Assembly (NCBI GenBank): GCA_023386835.1
Contig: JAEWIY010000098.1
Span: 1-19,724 of the forward strand
Origin: Verrucomicrobiota bacterium
GTDB taxonomy: Bacteria > Verrucomicrobiota > Verrucomicrobiia > Opitutales > Opitutaceae
Direction: 5' to 3'
Length of the DNA: 19,724 nucleotides
The position numbers and the translations under genes are program-made. Of the stretch, positions 1 through 7,550 are shown piece by piece. The notes beneath the pieces are model-generated. The model did no database searches. It was not told the DNA's origin and worked only from the letters and a program-made list of their open reading frames with translations. Numbering within the stretch: the first letter of the stretch is position 1; each line of letters starts with the position of its first letter.

Positions 1-1380
1 GCCGCGCGCCGCCCCCCCGCGCCACCGCCGACGGACGGCTCCGAAGGCTACGATCCGCCGGAGCCGAACGAGTGGGGAGACGTGCACGCGTATCAGGACT
101 TCGGACACAGTCACTGGCACAACAGCCTGATCTGGGGCGAAGGGTTGGAACACGTGGCCATCACCGGGCCCGGCCGGATCGACGGGCGCGGGCTGCATCA
201 CGGGTTGACCGCGGAGATCGAGGAACTCGAAAGCGGCGCCAACAAGGCGATCGCGTTCAAACGGTGCCGCCATGTGTTGCTCCGCGACCTGACGATCGAG
301 CGAGCCGGCCATTTTGCGGTGCTTGCCACGGGCGTCGACCATCTGACGATTGAAGGTCTGACGGTCGACACGCAGCGGGATGGGCTCGATATCGACTGCT
401 GTCGCTTCGTCTCGATCAGTCGTTGCCGGGTCAATACGCCGCACGACGACGCGATTGTGCTGAAGAGCTCGTATGCCCTCGGTGAGGCGCGGGCGACCGA
501 GGACGTGACGATCAGCGACTGCACGGTCAGCGGCTTCGATCTCGGCACCCTGCTGGACGGGACGTACGGCCGCACGGACTGGACGGCACCGGACGGTGAC
601 GGCCCGACGGGACGGATCAAGCTGGGCACGGAGTCGCACGGCGGTTTCCGAAATGTGACAATCAGCAATTGCGTCTTCGTTCGTTCACGCGGGCTCGCGA
701 TTGAAAGCGTAGACGGGGCCGTGATTGAGAACGTTGTCGCCTCGAATCTCGTCATGAGCGAGATCGTGAGCTCGCCGATTTTCATGCGGTTGGGCGCGCG
801 GCTGCGCGGACCGGCGGGCACCCGAGTGGGGCGGATCCGACAGGTGCACCTGAGCAACATCTTGGTGACGGATGCGGACTGCCGCTACGCCGCGCAGGTG
901 GTCGGTTTGCCCGGGCAGCCGATCGAAGACGTGACGTGGGACAACGTGAAGATCGCCTACCGCGGCGGGATCACCCTGGCCGACGTCGCCGCGCAGCCGG
1001 CGGAACTGGTTAGCCGTTTCTTCCAACGCGGGCCCGACGCCGGCACCGGACCCCGTGAACCGTATGCGGTGCCTGAGCGTCCCGGGGCCTATCCTGAGCC
1101 CAGCATGTTCGGCTTGCTGCCGGCGTACGGGCTGTACGCGCGCCACGTCACGGGTCTGCAACTACACGCGGTCCGGCTGACCTTGGCCGCTCCCGATGAT
1201 CGCGCGCCGGTGGTGCTTGAGCAGGCGCGTGAGGTCGTCATCGACCGATTGGCGGCCGAGCGTCCGGCGCGACAGCCTTTGTTTGTCCTGCGGGATTCGG
1301 ACGGTTTTGAGGCGACGCGTTGTCGCGGGCTGCCGGACTTTCGTCGGGATGGCCGCGTGACGGAGGAGGTGCGGCCATGA
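1..1380 (+). CDS. GH28 polygalacturonase-type glycoside hydrolase, 5'-truncated by window edge
   Basis: The reading frame is open from base 1, so the N-terminus lies outside the window. The protein is a right-handed beta-helix of the GH28 family, which hydrolyses galacturonic-acid linkages in homogalacturonan or rhamnogalacturonan, probably in the periplasm or outside the cell. Counting from codon 1, visible family signatures are DGLDID (codons 127-132), HDDAIVLKS with the paired Asp at codons 149-150, and ESHGG (codons 211-215, matching the G-H-G block). The usual R-I-K block is replaced by a GLAIES-type sequence, as in some bacterial clades, so the precise linkage is uncertain. Repeated N-V-x-I-x-N type beta-helix coils are evident. 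The stop overlaps the next start (ATGA at 1377-1380), indicating an operon with the esterase. Family call is firm; substrate is inferred. Confidence 0.9.
   Translation, partial: AARRPPAPPPTDGSEGYDPPEPNEWGDVHAYQDFGHSHWHNSLIWGEGLEHVAITGPGRIDGRGLHHGLTAEIEELESGANKAIAFKRCRHVLLRDLTIERAGHFAVLATGVDHLTIEGLTVDTQRDGLDIDCCRFVSISRCRVNTPHDDAIVLKSSYALGEARATEDVTISDCTVSGFDLGTLLDGTYGRTDWTAPDGDGPTGRIKLGTESHGGFRNVTISNCVFVRSRGLAIESVDGAVIENVVASNLVMSEIVSSPIFMRLGARLRGPAGTRVGRIRQVHLSNILVTDADCRYAAQVVGLPGQPIEDVTWDNVKIAYRGGITLADVAAQPAELVSRFFQRGPDAGTGPREPYAVPERPGAYPEPSMFGLLPAYGLYARHVTGLQLHAVRLTLAAPDDRAPVVLEQAREVVIDRLAAERPARQPLFVLRDSDGFEATRCRGLPDFRRDGRVTEEVRP
1362..1369 (+). promoter_or_regulatory. Strong Shine-Dalgarno GGAGGAGG for the esterase gene
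   Basis: GGAGGAGG lies inside the 3' end of the GH28 gene, 7 bases before the ATG at 1377. It decides the start of the esterase gene, because the frame is also open upstream of that ATG, and it supports translational coupling across the ATGA overlap. It is the clearest Shine-Dalgarno sequence on the plus strand of the window. Confidence 0.8.
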
Positions 1381-2624
1381 AGGGCGCCGGCTTGTTTTCT
1401 TGGGCGCGTGGAGTGATGCTGCTCGGCGGACTGGCCGCCGCCGCGCGAGCAGAGACGCCACAGCCGTTGGACTACGATCTCAGTGAGCCGCTGGGCGCCT
1501 ACACGGCGGAGCGCGGCTATGGTTTTGATTTGGATACACAGCCGCAGATGCCGGCGTTCTATTTTTCGGCTCGGGTTCCAGAGGGAAACTGGCGAGTGAC
1601 GGTGACCCTCGGCGGCGATCGGGAGTCGGAGACGACGGTACGCGCGGAGTCGCGACGGCTGATGTTGGAGAAGGTGAGGACCAGGCCCGGCGAGACCGTG
1701 GAATGTTCGTTTGTGGTGAATGTTCGGACGCCACGGCTCGAGCCCCCGCCGCCGAATGCACCGGGCGGAGATCGGGTGCGACTGAATGATCGCGAGGTCG
1801 GCGTGCTGCACTGGGACGACAAGTTGACCCTCGAGTTTAGCAGCACCTCCCCGGCTGTGCGTCGCGTGCGGATCGAACCGGCAAAGGATGTCGTGACCCT
1901 CTTTCTGGCCGGAGACTCGACCGTGACGGACCAGCCGTATGAACCGGCCGCGAGCTGGGGGCAGATGCTGCCGCGGTTCTGCAATGACCGTGTCGCGGTC
2001 GCCAACCACGCGGAATCAGGGGAGACGATGAAGTCGTTTCTGACCGCGCTGCGGTTCGACAAGCTGTTGTCGGCGGTGCGGCCCGGCGACTACGTGCTGA
2101 TCCAGTTTGGTCACAACGATTCGAAGGCGCAGTGGCCGCAGACGTATGCAGCCGCGGAAACCACCTATCGTGACTATCTGCGCGTTTACGTGGGGGAGGT
2201 GCGCCGTCGTGGAGCCACTCCGGTGCTCCTCACTTCGGTGCATCGGCGTGTATTCGATGAGCAAGGACACATTCGCAATACCCACGGCGGGTATCTCGAC
2301 GCGGTGCGGGAGGTGGCGCGCGCCGAAGATGTGGCCTTCATCGACCTCGCGGCGGCGAGCGCCACGCTGTACGAGGCGCTGGGGCCGGTCCGAGCTCCGC
2401 TCGCTTTCAACGATGGAGGACGAGACCCGACGCATCACAACAACTACGGCGCCTATCAACTCGCGCGGGCTGTCGTCGACGGGCTCCGCGATCTCCGGTT
2501 GCCGGTGAGCGAGCACATTTTGGCTGATCTGTCTCCCTTTGATCCGGCACACCCGCCGGCGCCGGAATCGTTCGGGCTCCCGCCTTCGCCGCGCACTTCA
2601 ACGCTTCGGCCGCGCGGGAACTGA
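1377..2624 (+). CDS. Secreted SGNH esterase, rhamnogalacturonan acetylesterase type (CE12)
   Basis: A 415-aa exported esterase predicted to remove acetyl groups from rhamnogalacturonan I so that backbone hydrolases can act. The ATG at 1377 is chosen because it has a strong ribosome site and begins a signal peptide (MKGAGLFSWARGVMLLGG...ARA, about residues 1-25). Residues about 30-170 form a beta-sandwich, carbohydrate-binding-like N-terminal domain. The SGNH core follows: GDST at 179-182 with nucleophile Ser181, GHND at 245-248, and DPTHHNNYGA starting at Asp350, with D350 and H353 completing the triad. This D-x-T-H-H-N-x-Y-G-A block is typical of CE12 enzymes. It overlaps the GH28 gene by four bases, so both are probably co-transcribed and act on the same pectic substrate. 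Specificity for RG-I rather than another acetylated glycan is inference. Confidence 0.88.
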   Translation: MKGAGLFSWARGVMLLGGLAAAARAETPQPLDYDLSEPLGAYTAERGYGFDLDTQPQMPAFYFSARVPEGNWRVTVTLGGDRESETTVRAESRRLMLEKVRTRPGETVECSFVVNVRTPRLEPPPPNAPGGDRVRLNDREVGVLHWDDKLTLEFSSTSPAVRRVRIEPAKDVVTLFLAGDSTVTDQPYEPAASWGQMLPRFCNDRVAVANHAESGETMKSFLTALRFDKLLSAVRPGDYVLIQFGHNDSKAQWPQTYAAAETTYRDYLRVYVGEVRRRGATPVLLTSVHRRVFDEQGHIRNTHGGYLDAVREVARAEDVAFIDLAAASATLYEALGPVRAPLAFNDGGRDPTHHNNYGAYQLARAVVDGLRDLRLPVSEHILADLSPFDPAHPPAPESFGLPPSPRTSTLRPRGN

Positions 2625-2886
2625 CGTTCACTTTGTCGGTTGTCGTGCCGTCCCTCGGCGCCGTCGGGGGAAGACGCCGGTCGCCTCCGTGATTTAGCGT
2701 GTTGAGGCGGTTCGATGCAATTCGGGAAGCGCGGGGTTTGAGCCTCGATTTGGGCGCGTTGGGCGGTTCCGCCAGGCGCCTTTGCTCCCCGTCCAACGCG
2801 CGTTAGTGCACATGTTTTACAGTTCCTTACCAGTGGAACGCGGTTTGGCGGTGGAACGTTCGCGGGCCGGTTGGTTCAGTTGAACC
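2625..2886 (+). other. 262-bp intergenic region with clustered GGAAC/GTTCC motifs
   Basis: No gene is supported here. It separates the pectin operon from the response regulator and probably holds that gene's promoter. The last 70 bases contain two GTGGAACG copies 18 bp apart (2833-2840, 2851-2858), an inverted GTTCC/GGAAC pair (2822-2826 and 2835-2839), the palindrome GAACGTTC (2854-2861), and a further palindrome on the start codon. I see no convincing -35/-10 pair and no terminator with a T-run for the upstream operon. Confidence 0.5.
2833..2858 (+). repeat. Two direct repeats GTGGAACG, 18 bp apart
   Basis: GTGGAACG occurs at 2833-2840 and 2851-2858 upstream of the response regulator. The first copy forms an inverted pair with GTTCC at 2822-2826, and the second overlaps the palindrome GAACGTTC. 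The spacing is close to two helical turns. It may be a tandem operator for a DNA-binding regulator; this is inference from arrangement only. Confidence 0.35.
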
Positions 2887-2887
2887 A
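2872..2887 (+). promoter_or_regulatory. Perfect inverted repeat TGGTTCA-GT-TGAACCA on the response-regulator start
   Basis: Two 7-base arms separated by GT end on the A of the ATG at 2887. It occupies the place where a Shine-Dalgarno would be, and none is visible. It could be an operator or an RNA hairpin that hides the start codon. A similar palindrome sits on the start of the GH95 gene. Confidence 0.45.
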
Positions 2888-3285
2888 TGACCGACCACTG
2901 TGCGGCCCAACACGCAAGCGCCGTCCTCATTGCGGAGGATGAACCGATCATTCGGTCGCTTTTGTGTGTGCTGCTGGAGCGTCGGGGCCTGCGGGTTTTG
3001 GTGGCCGCGGATGGGTTGGAGGCACTTTCCCTATTCGAGCAGAACATGGAAGAAATCGGGGTCGTCATCACCGACCTCAACATGCCCCGACTCGATGGTC
3101 CGGGCCTCGTCCGCCGCCTTGCGGAGTACCCGCATCACGTGCGGATCATCGTGACGAGCGGTCTGCCCGAGATGATCGACGAAATGCGCCGCGTCTGGGG
3201 ACCGGAGCTCGTGATCATGCCCAAACCTTACGACGCACGCGACCTCGATGAGGCTCTGGAGCGCGTGAAGGTGGCGGCTGCCTGA
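2887..3285 (+). CDS. Single-domain response regulator (CheY-like REC)
   Basis: A 132-aa cytoplasmic receiver domain with no output domain. The features of the phospho-acceptor fold are all visible: acidic pair E17-D18, phospho-acceptor D63 in ITDLNMP, the Ser/Thr switch at T90-S91 (VTSG), and K113 in the MPKPY motif. The protein ends soon after the last helix, so it is a stand-alone receiver that must pass the signal by protein contact or a phosphorelay. No histidine kinase or partner lies nearby, so the pathway is unknown. ATG 2887 is the only start that gives a normal REC length; it has no clear Shine-Dalgarno and lies inside a palindrome. A role in controlling the adjacent pectin genes is possible but unsupported. 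Confidence 0.9.
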   Translation: MTDHCAAQHASAVLIAEDEPIIRSLLCVLLERRGLRVLVAADGLEALSLFEQNMEEIGVVITDLNMPRLDGPGLVRRLAEYPHHVRIIVTSGLPEMIDEMRRVWGPELVIMPKPYDARDLDEALERVKVAAA

Positions 3286-3376
3286 GCCGGCGGGACGACA
3301 CGGGAAACGGGGTTTGTCGCGGAGCTCACTCTGCGGAAGTCATTGCTTCGAGCGGCGCTGCGGCTTTTTTCGCCGA

Positions 3377-4060
3377 ATGCTTCGCAGTTTCCGTGGTGCT
3401 GTTGCGTCAGCTTTCCTTTTAGCCGGCGTTTTTGTCGGAGCGGGTTGCCAGTCGAGCCCACGCACGCGTGAGCCGGCCAATCTGTCGCACGCCAAGGCGG
3501 CGGTGATCGCGTACCATGACTCCGGGGCGTACCTCGAGGAGGTGGCCGCCGTGGCGGAGGAGGCGGAGCAATGGATCCGGCAGCGGGCGGACAAGGCGCA
3601 ATCTGGCGAGCGGCTGGCGGTCGTGTTCGACATTGATGAGACGGTCCTGTCGACCTATCCGCAGATGCGGTCGCAGGACTTCGGATACGTGCCGAAGGTG
3701 TGGTCTGAATACGTGGCGGCGGCCGAGGCGAAGGCGCTGGAGCCGGTGCGGGATGTGTACCACTCCGCGCGGGCGGTGGGGGTGACCGTCTTTTTTGTCA
3801 CCGGCCGCAAGGATGGGCCGGATCGGGACGGCACGGCGCGCAACCTCGCGCACCAGGGGATGAATGACTATGCGGAGCTTTTTATGGCCGCTCCGGGTGA
3901 CTTCCGGCCGACGTGGCAGCGCAAGTCGGCCGCGCGTGCGGAGATCGAGCGCCGTGGCTATCGCATCATCGCCAACATCGGCGACCAGGCCAGCGACCTG
4001 GCGGGTGGGCATGCCGAACGCACGTTCAAGCTGCCCAACCCGTTCTATTCGATCGACTGA
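3377..4060 (+). CDS. HAD-superfamily IIIB acid phosphatase, probable lipoprotein
   Basis: A 227-aa exported phosphatase of the class-B/e(P4)/plant VSP-like acid phosphatase family, which hydrolyses phosphomonoesters such as nucleotides outside the cytoplasm. Motif I is DIDET at 85-89 with nucleophile D85 and acid/base D87. Motif II is VTGR at 141-144, the motif III Lys is probably K183, and motif IV is GDQASD at 202-207. The ATG at 3377 is preferred over an upstream TTG at 3314 because it begins a signal sequence (MLRSFRGAVASAFLLAG) ending in VGAGC, which fits the permissive lipobox pattern. Plausible acceptor: Cys24. No good ribosome site is seen. It is convergent with the next gene, 16 bases away. 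The family is secure; lipidation and substrate are inferred. Confidence 0.86.
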   Translation: MLRSFRGAVASAFLLAGVFVGAGCQSSPRTREPANLSHAKAAVIAYHDSGAYLEEVAAVAEEAEQWIRQRADKAQSGERLAVVFDIDETVLSTYPQMRSQDFGYVPKVWSEYVAAAEAKALEPVRDVYHSARAVGVTVFFVTGRKDGPDRDGTARNLAHQGMNDYAELFMAAPGDFRPTWQRKSAARAEIERRGYRIIANIGDQASDLAGGHAERTFKLPNPFYSID

Positions 4061-4068
4061 ACCAGTCG
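4054..4068. terminator. Small symmetrical hairpin between convergent genes
   Basis: CGACTG-AAC-CAGTCG forms a 6-bp stem with a 3-base loop and overlaps the phosphatase stop codon. It sits in the 16-bp gap between convergent genes and could act on both strands. It lacks a T-run, so it is at best a weak terminator. Confidence 0.3.
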
Positions 4069-4076
4069 CTGCGCCG

Positions 4077-6311
4077 TCAGGTGGAACTGGCGGCGGGCGC
4101 CTCGGCGGCCGGTGTTTCCGGCGCCGGCACGGACTCGGGCTCGCGGGCGAATGGCCAGGTCTTGAGCGTCCACGCCGTCACGACGGCGGCGAGCAGCAGG
4201 ATCACCAACGCGATCAGCAGTCGGCGGCGGGTTTGTGCGCCCCGGTCCGCGTACGGATCGTTGAGGTTGCGGCTCGAACCTGGCGGCAGGACCGCGCGCT
4301 CCGTCAGGCGGGTGCCAAACGGAATGCTGATGTGCACGCGGCCATTGATGGCCCAGCCGTTGGCATCGAGGATCGGACCGAGGGTGCGCTGCCGGAGTTT
4401 GAGCGCGGCGAGCAACATCGACGGCCCGGAGATGATCAACAGCGCACCGAGAATCGCGAGGGGCATCTGCCACCAGCTCAGCCCGAGGAAGCCGGTCGCG
4501 ACGCTGGTGACCGCGCCGGCGATCGCTCCAAATGCGAGGCCGATGGCGGCGAAGATGCCGGCGAACTTGGCGATGTCGAAAGCCGGTCGGGCGGGGGCCG
4601 CGCCGGGCGCCGCCGGCGCGCCGGGAGCGGGAGCCGCGGTCGCCGAGACGACGCCGCGCGCGAGGTTCTCGTCGGCCGCCTTCTCCTTGGCTGCGGCGAA
4701 CTTCGTAATCTGCTCTTCCACGAACCGCGCCACCTTCTTGTACGGTGACCAGAAGGCCTGCCGGATGCTGATCGGGTTCTCAATGATCAGCGTGATGGTG
4801 GCGTCCCAGTCGCGGCCCTTGCGGTCGTAGAACACGCCGTTACGGCCCACGCGCAGGTAGTCGCCGTCACCTTGCGTGAAGGAGGCGGCAATCTTGCGCG
4901 GAGGCAGATCGGCGCGTTTGAGATCGCAGTAGGCGAGGTAGGTCTGGCTGAGCGAGGCGAGCTTGGAGTGCGCGGCCGGATCGGCCACTTCGACACACAA
5001 CTCCGTGCTGCGGCTGTCGAGGTACAACGTGCCCGCCTGGAAGGTCGCGAGTTTCTCGGGCGAATAGAAGTCCGTGAAGTTGACGAAATTCCGGAGCAGC
5101 GTGGCGAAGTCGCGGCGCAAGCGGACGAGACGCTCCAGGTTTTCAATCGCGCCGAATTCCGGCGCAGTGGCGAGGTCGCGATCGATCAACTCGAGCAGCG
5201 TCGCGCGTTCCGAGCCGGCGAGCAGTTGTTGCGCGCGCTCGACGCCCAGTCCTTCCACACTCGAAACGGCCGCGCGCTCGGCCTGCCACGTATCGAACGC
5301 GGCGAGACGGCGCTTGAGCTCGATCCATTGTGACGCGGTGAGTTCGCGCTGGGCTTCTCCGAAGAGCGGGGTGACGGCCGCGGCATGCAATTGGGCGAGC
5401 GCGGCGGCCCACGCGGGGTTGACGGATCCAAACAGCGGAAGCGCCCGGTCCGCCTGCACCTCGGCCAGCGGGAAGGCGGCGATGGCGGGCGCGATCGGGA
5501 TCAGTTCACCATTCGCCAGCGCGGCAAATTCCTCCGTCGGCGGGTTGAGCGCGGCGCCGGCGCGGGAATCGAAGGCGGCGAGGCGGGTGCGCGTGAAGTA
5601 GTCGTCGACCTTGCTGCGCACGGCGGCGACGGCCGCCGCGGTCGCGGCGGTGCCGGCGCCGAAGGCATGCACCTCGGGGTTGCGGCCACGCTCCACCCAT
5701 TGGATGTAGTTCTGCAACGCGGTGTAGAATTCCTCGATCTTGGCCCGATCAACACCGGGCTGGCCGCTGCGATCCGCCACGCCGCCCACGCTGCCGATGA
5801 TCTGTTCGATGGCCTGCTTGATCGCGGTCTCGTCGGTCGCCGCCGCCGTGATGACCCCGTCGTTGTTGAACGGCCGGGACGAAAACAAAGCCGTCGCCCC
5901 TTGCACGTCCGCCAGGGTGACCGATTCGGTTTCGGCCGCCTGCCGGCCCTCCAGCATGATCCGGCCGGCGCTGATCATGGCCTGGCCTTCCGGCGTGTCG
6001 TCCGTCAATCCGGACAGCGGCAGGCGATCCGTCTCCTTCAGCAACTCACCGGCATCCTTCAGGTACCCGGCGGCCCAGCGGATGGTGCCAAGGATATCCG
6101 GCACGCGAATACGGTTGTCCTTGTCGAGATCGACAAAACGGAGCGTCCGTTCGTCCAGTTCCAGACCCTGCACCGGGCAGCTCAGCGCCACCCACAACTT
6201 CTGATCCAGTTGGTCCAGCGCGAGGAGATCCTCGGCGTTTCGAATCACGACCTGGTCGAGTCCGCCGATACGGAAAAACTGCCAAGCGTGCCCGGATTTG
6301 GCTTCATTCAT
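4077..6311 (-). CDS. Large membrane-anchored protein of unknown function with EF-hand-like loop
   Basis: A 744-aa protein I cannot assign to a characterised family. The ATG at 6311 is chosen over one 16 codons upstream because a GAGGGT ribosome-site-like sequence lies just before it. The N-terminus is soluble. DLDKDNRIRVPD at 61-72 matches an EF-hand calcium loop (acidic at positions 1, 3, 5 and 12, Ile at 8), and a weaker N-x-D-G-x-I sequence follows about 95 residues later. The middle is helical and Ala-rich. An Ala/Pro linker at about 560-578 leads to two hydrophobic segments (about 583-605 and 611-636), a conserved-looking block LGPILDANGWAINGRVHI, and a final transmembrane helix at about 697-715 with a Pro/Glu/Ala tail. 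It lacks a signal peptide, so the N-terminal body is probably cytoplasmic. I recall similar architecture in uncharacterised proteins of other phyla, but no function. Confidence 0.75.
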   Translation of the reverse strand: MNEAKSGHAWQFFRIGGLDQVVIRNAEDLLALDQLDQKLWVALSCPVQGLELDERTLRFVDLDKDNRIRVPDILGTIRWAAGYLKDAGELLKETDRLPLSGLTDDTPEGQAMISAGRIMLEGRQAAETESVTLADVQGATALFSSRPFNNDGVITAAATDETAIKQAIEQIIGSVGGVADRSGQPGVDRAKIEEFYTALQNYIQWVERGRNPEVHAFGAGTAATAAAVAAVRSKVDDYFTRTRLAAFDSRAGAALNPPTEEFAALANGELIPIAPAIAAFPLAEVQADRALPLFGSVNPAWAAALAQLHAAAVTPLFGEAQRELTASQWIELKRRLAAFDTWQAERAAVSSVEGLGVERAQQLLAGSERATLLELIDRDLATAPEFGAIENLERLVRLRRDFATLLRNFVNFTDFYSPEKLATFQAGTLYLDSRSTELCVEVADPAAHSKLASLSQTYLAYCDLKRADLPPRKIAASFTQGDGDYLRVGRNGVFYDRKGRDWDATITLIIENPISIRQAFWSPYKKVARFVEEQITKFAAAKEKAADENLARGVVSATAAPAPGAPAAPGAAPARPAFDIAKFAGIFAAIGLAFGAIAGAVTSVATGFLGLSWWQMPLAILGALLIISGPSMLLAALKLRQRTLGPILDANGWAINGRVHISIPFGTRLTERAVLPPGSSRNLNDPYADRGAQTRRRLLIALVILLLAAVVTAWTLKTWPFAREPESVPAPETPAAEAPAASST

Positions 6312-6312
6312 C

Positions 6313-6336
6313 GTACCCTCTGGGTGCCACGCACCC
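6313..6336 (-). promoter_or_regulatory. Ribosome site GAGGGT and adjacent hairpin before the 744-aa protein
   Basis: On the minus strand GAGGGT lies a few bases before the ATG at 6311. Immediately upstream is GGGTGC-GTG-GCACCC (6322-6336), a perfect 6-bp stem with a 3-base loop. The ribosome site supports the chosen start; the hairpin could influence ribosome access or mRNA stability. Confidence 0.45.
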
Positions 6337-6394
6337 CCTTCCCGGGCAACGAGAAACACCTCCCGAGCCGCCCAATCAGGTATTTTCCCGCAGA

Positions 6395-6427
6395 GGCCAG
6401 CCGTGATCGGTGCGGTTCCGGCTGACC
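6395..6427 (-). terminator. Hairpin downstream of the Ser/Thr/Ala-rich gene
   Basis: On the minus strand GGTCAGCCG pairs with CGGCTGGCC (9 bp with one G-U), with a 15-base loop, starting about 18 bases after the stop of the upstream gene. No T-run follows, so termination is uncertain; it may instead be an intercistronic stability structure. Confidence 0.35.
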
Positions 6428-6445
6428 TCGGGAAAAGGCGACTGA

Positions 6446-7480
6446 CTATTCCGCGACCGCCGGGCTGTGCGTCGCGTTGCCCGCGGCGCGGGCACGGAGC
6501 AGCGCGCTCATGTAGGCATCATAGTCGGCGGCCAGCCGGCTGCGCGCCTGCACCCACCGGCCCTCATCGGCTTGCTGCGCTTGCTGGAGCGAGAGGCGCA
6601 GCTGGGCTTCCCGGGCCTGCAGCTCCTGCATGGCCGTTGAGAATTCCGCCTGCGAAGTCGCGGGCAGTCGCGCCGGGTTCTGCGGCAACCGAGCGGCGGC
6701 CCGATTTGTCTCCTGCAACTGTGCTTCGATCCGACTGAGGGCGGCGTCCCGCTGCGGCAATTCAGCCGCGCGCAGGTAGGCCACGGTCGGGCTCGCGCTC
6801 GGGCCGACCGTCGGCACGAGCGGCGTAGCCGTGCCATCGGCCGCCGTCGTTGTGCCCGGCTGGGCTGTGCCAACGGCCATCGAGCTGCCGCCCACGGTCG
6901 TGCTGTTCAAACTGGGATCATCGGCCGTCGACGTAATGGTACGCCTCGTCTCGGCGCTGCCGGGTGGCGTCGTACTCAGCCCACTACCTCCTTGGACTTG
7001 GGCGGCGGGATTGGCCGCGGTCCCGGTGACATCGGTTGAACGCTGCGAGGCCGTGGAGGCAACGTCGGCCGCGCTCGGCGGAACGACCGGACGGCTGGCA
7101 GGGACGGAGCCGGGAGGCGGGGTGGTTCCAGTGGGAGGCGGGATGGAGGCCGCGTTGGAAGGCGAGGTCCCGGAAGGTGTGGCCACCGCGGTCGGAGCGC
7201 TGGTCGAAGGTGTGGCCGTGCCCGCGGCCGAGGTGTCCGATGGGCTCGTGGTCGGGCGCGACGCGGCCGTGGCGGCATTGGTCGACGTGGCCGGCGCGGA
7301 GGCCGTGGTGGCCGCGTTGGTCGTTGAGCGTGACTCGGACGCCGTGGTGGCGCTCGATGTTGGTCCCGCCGTGCCGGAGCCGGTCGAACTGCTCCCGGTG
7401 GATCCCGACGATTGGGCGGGGGAAAGGGGAGCAACGGCAAGGGCCGCCGTCAGGGCCAGGGCGCGAACATGGGTTTTCAT
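6446..7480 (-). CDS. Exported Ser/Thr/Ala/Pro-rich low-complexity protein with coiled-coil C-terminus
   Basis: A 344-aa protein of unknown function. It starts at an ATG with a GGAGG ribosome site five bases upstream, and begins with a clear signal peptide (MKTHVRALALTAALAVAPLSPAQ). Residues about 24-225 are a disordered tract of Ser, Thr, Ala, Pro and Gly with almost no aromatic or charged residues. Residues about 230-335 are Ala/Gln/Leu/Arg/Glu-rich and predicted helical, with heptad-like spacing (for example MQELQAREAQLRLSLQQAQ), so probably a coiled coil. This looks like a periplasmic spacer or cell-envelope anchor with an oligomerising end. The low-complexity tract also creates long open frames on the other strand, which are not genes. 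Signal peptide and coding strand are well supported; the role is not. Confidence 0.7.
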   Translation of the reverse strand: MKTHVRALALTAALAVAPLSPAQSSGSTGSSSTGSGTAGPTSSATTASESRSTTNAATTASAPATSTNAATAASRPTTSPSDTSAAGTATPSTSAPTAVATPSGTSPSNAASIPPPTGTTPPPGSVPASRPVVPPSAADVASTASQRSTDVTGTAANPAAQVQGGSGLSTTPPGSAETRRTITSTADDPSLNSTTVGGSSMAVGTAQPGTTTAADGTATPLVPTVGPSASPTVAYLRAAELPQRDAALSRIEAQLQETNRAAARLPQNPARLPATSQAEFSTAMQELQAREAQLRLSLQQAQQADEGRWVQARSRLAADYDAYMSALLRARAAGNATHSPAVAE

Positions 7481-7512
7481 ACAGGCCTCCAGGTTGTTTG
7501 GGTTCCTGCCTA

Positions 7513-7536
7513 GACCGGTCGCACCCGAACCGGTTC
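7513..7536. promoter_or_regulatory. Pair of ACCGGT-centred palindromes upstream of the Ser/Thr/Ala-rich gene
   Basis: GACCGGTC (7513-7520) and GAACCGGTTC (7527-7536) are perfect palindromes sharing the ACCGGT core, with centres 15 bp apart, 33-56 bases upstream of the ATG at 7480. The layout suggests a double operator or one composite site. No regulator is identified. Confidence 0.4.
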
Positions 7537-7550
7537 AGAAGCCGTGTTAA

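Noticed and set aside
3356..3375. T6 run after GC-rich sequence as a terminator for the response regulator
   Set aside because: No stable inverted repeat precedes the T-run; the only pairing (CGGC/GCCG) encloses the T-run rather than preceding it.
5385..6425. Plus-strand open frame of 346 codons opposite the 744-aa protein
   Set aside because: The minus-strand frame has a ribosome site, transmembrane segments and family-like motifs. The plus-strand product is Arg/Gly/His-rich and lacks these.
6831..7550. Val/Gly/Ala-rich plus-strand open frame opposite the Ser/Thr/Ala-rich gene
   Set aside because: It is the complement of a low-complexity tract; the minus strand has the signal peptide and a GGAGG ribosome site.
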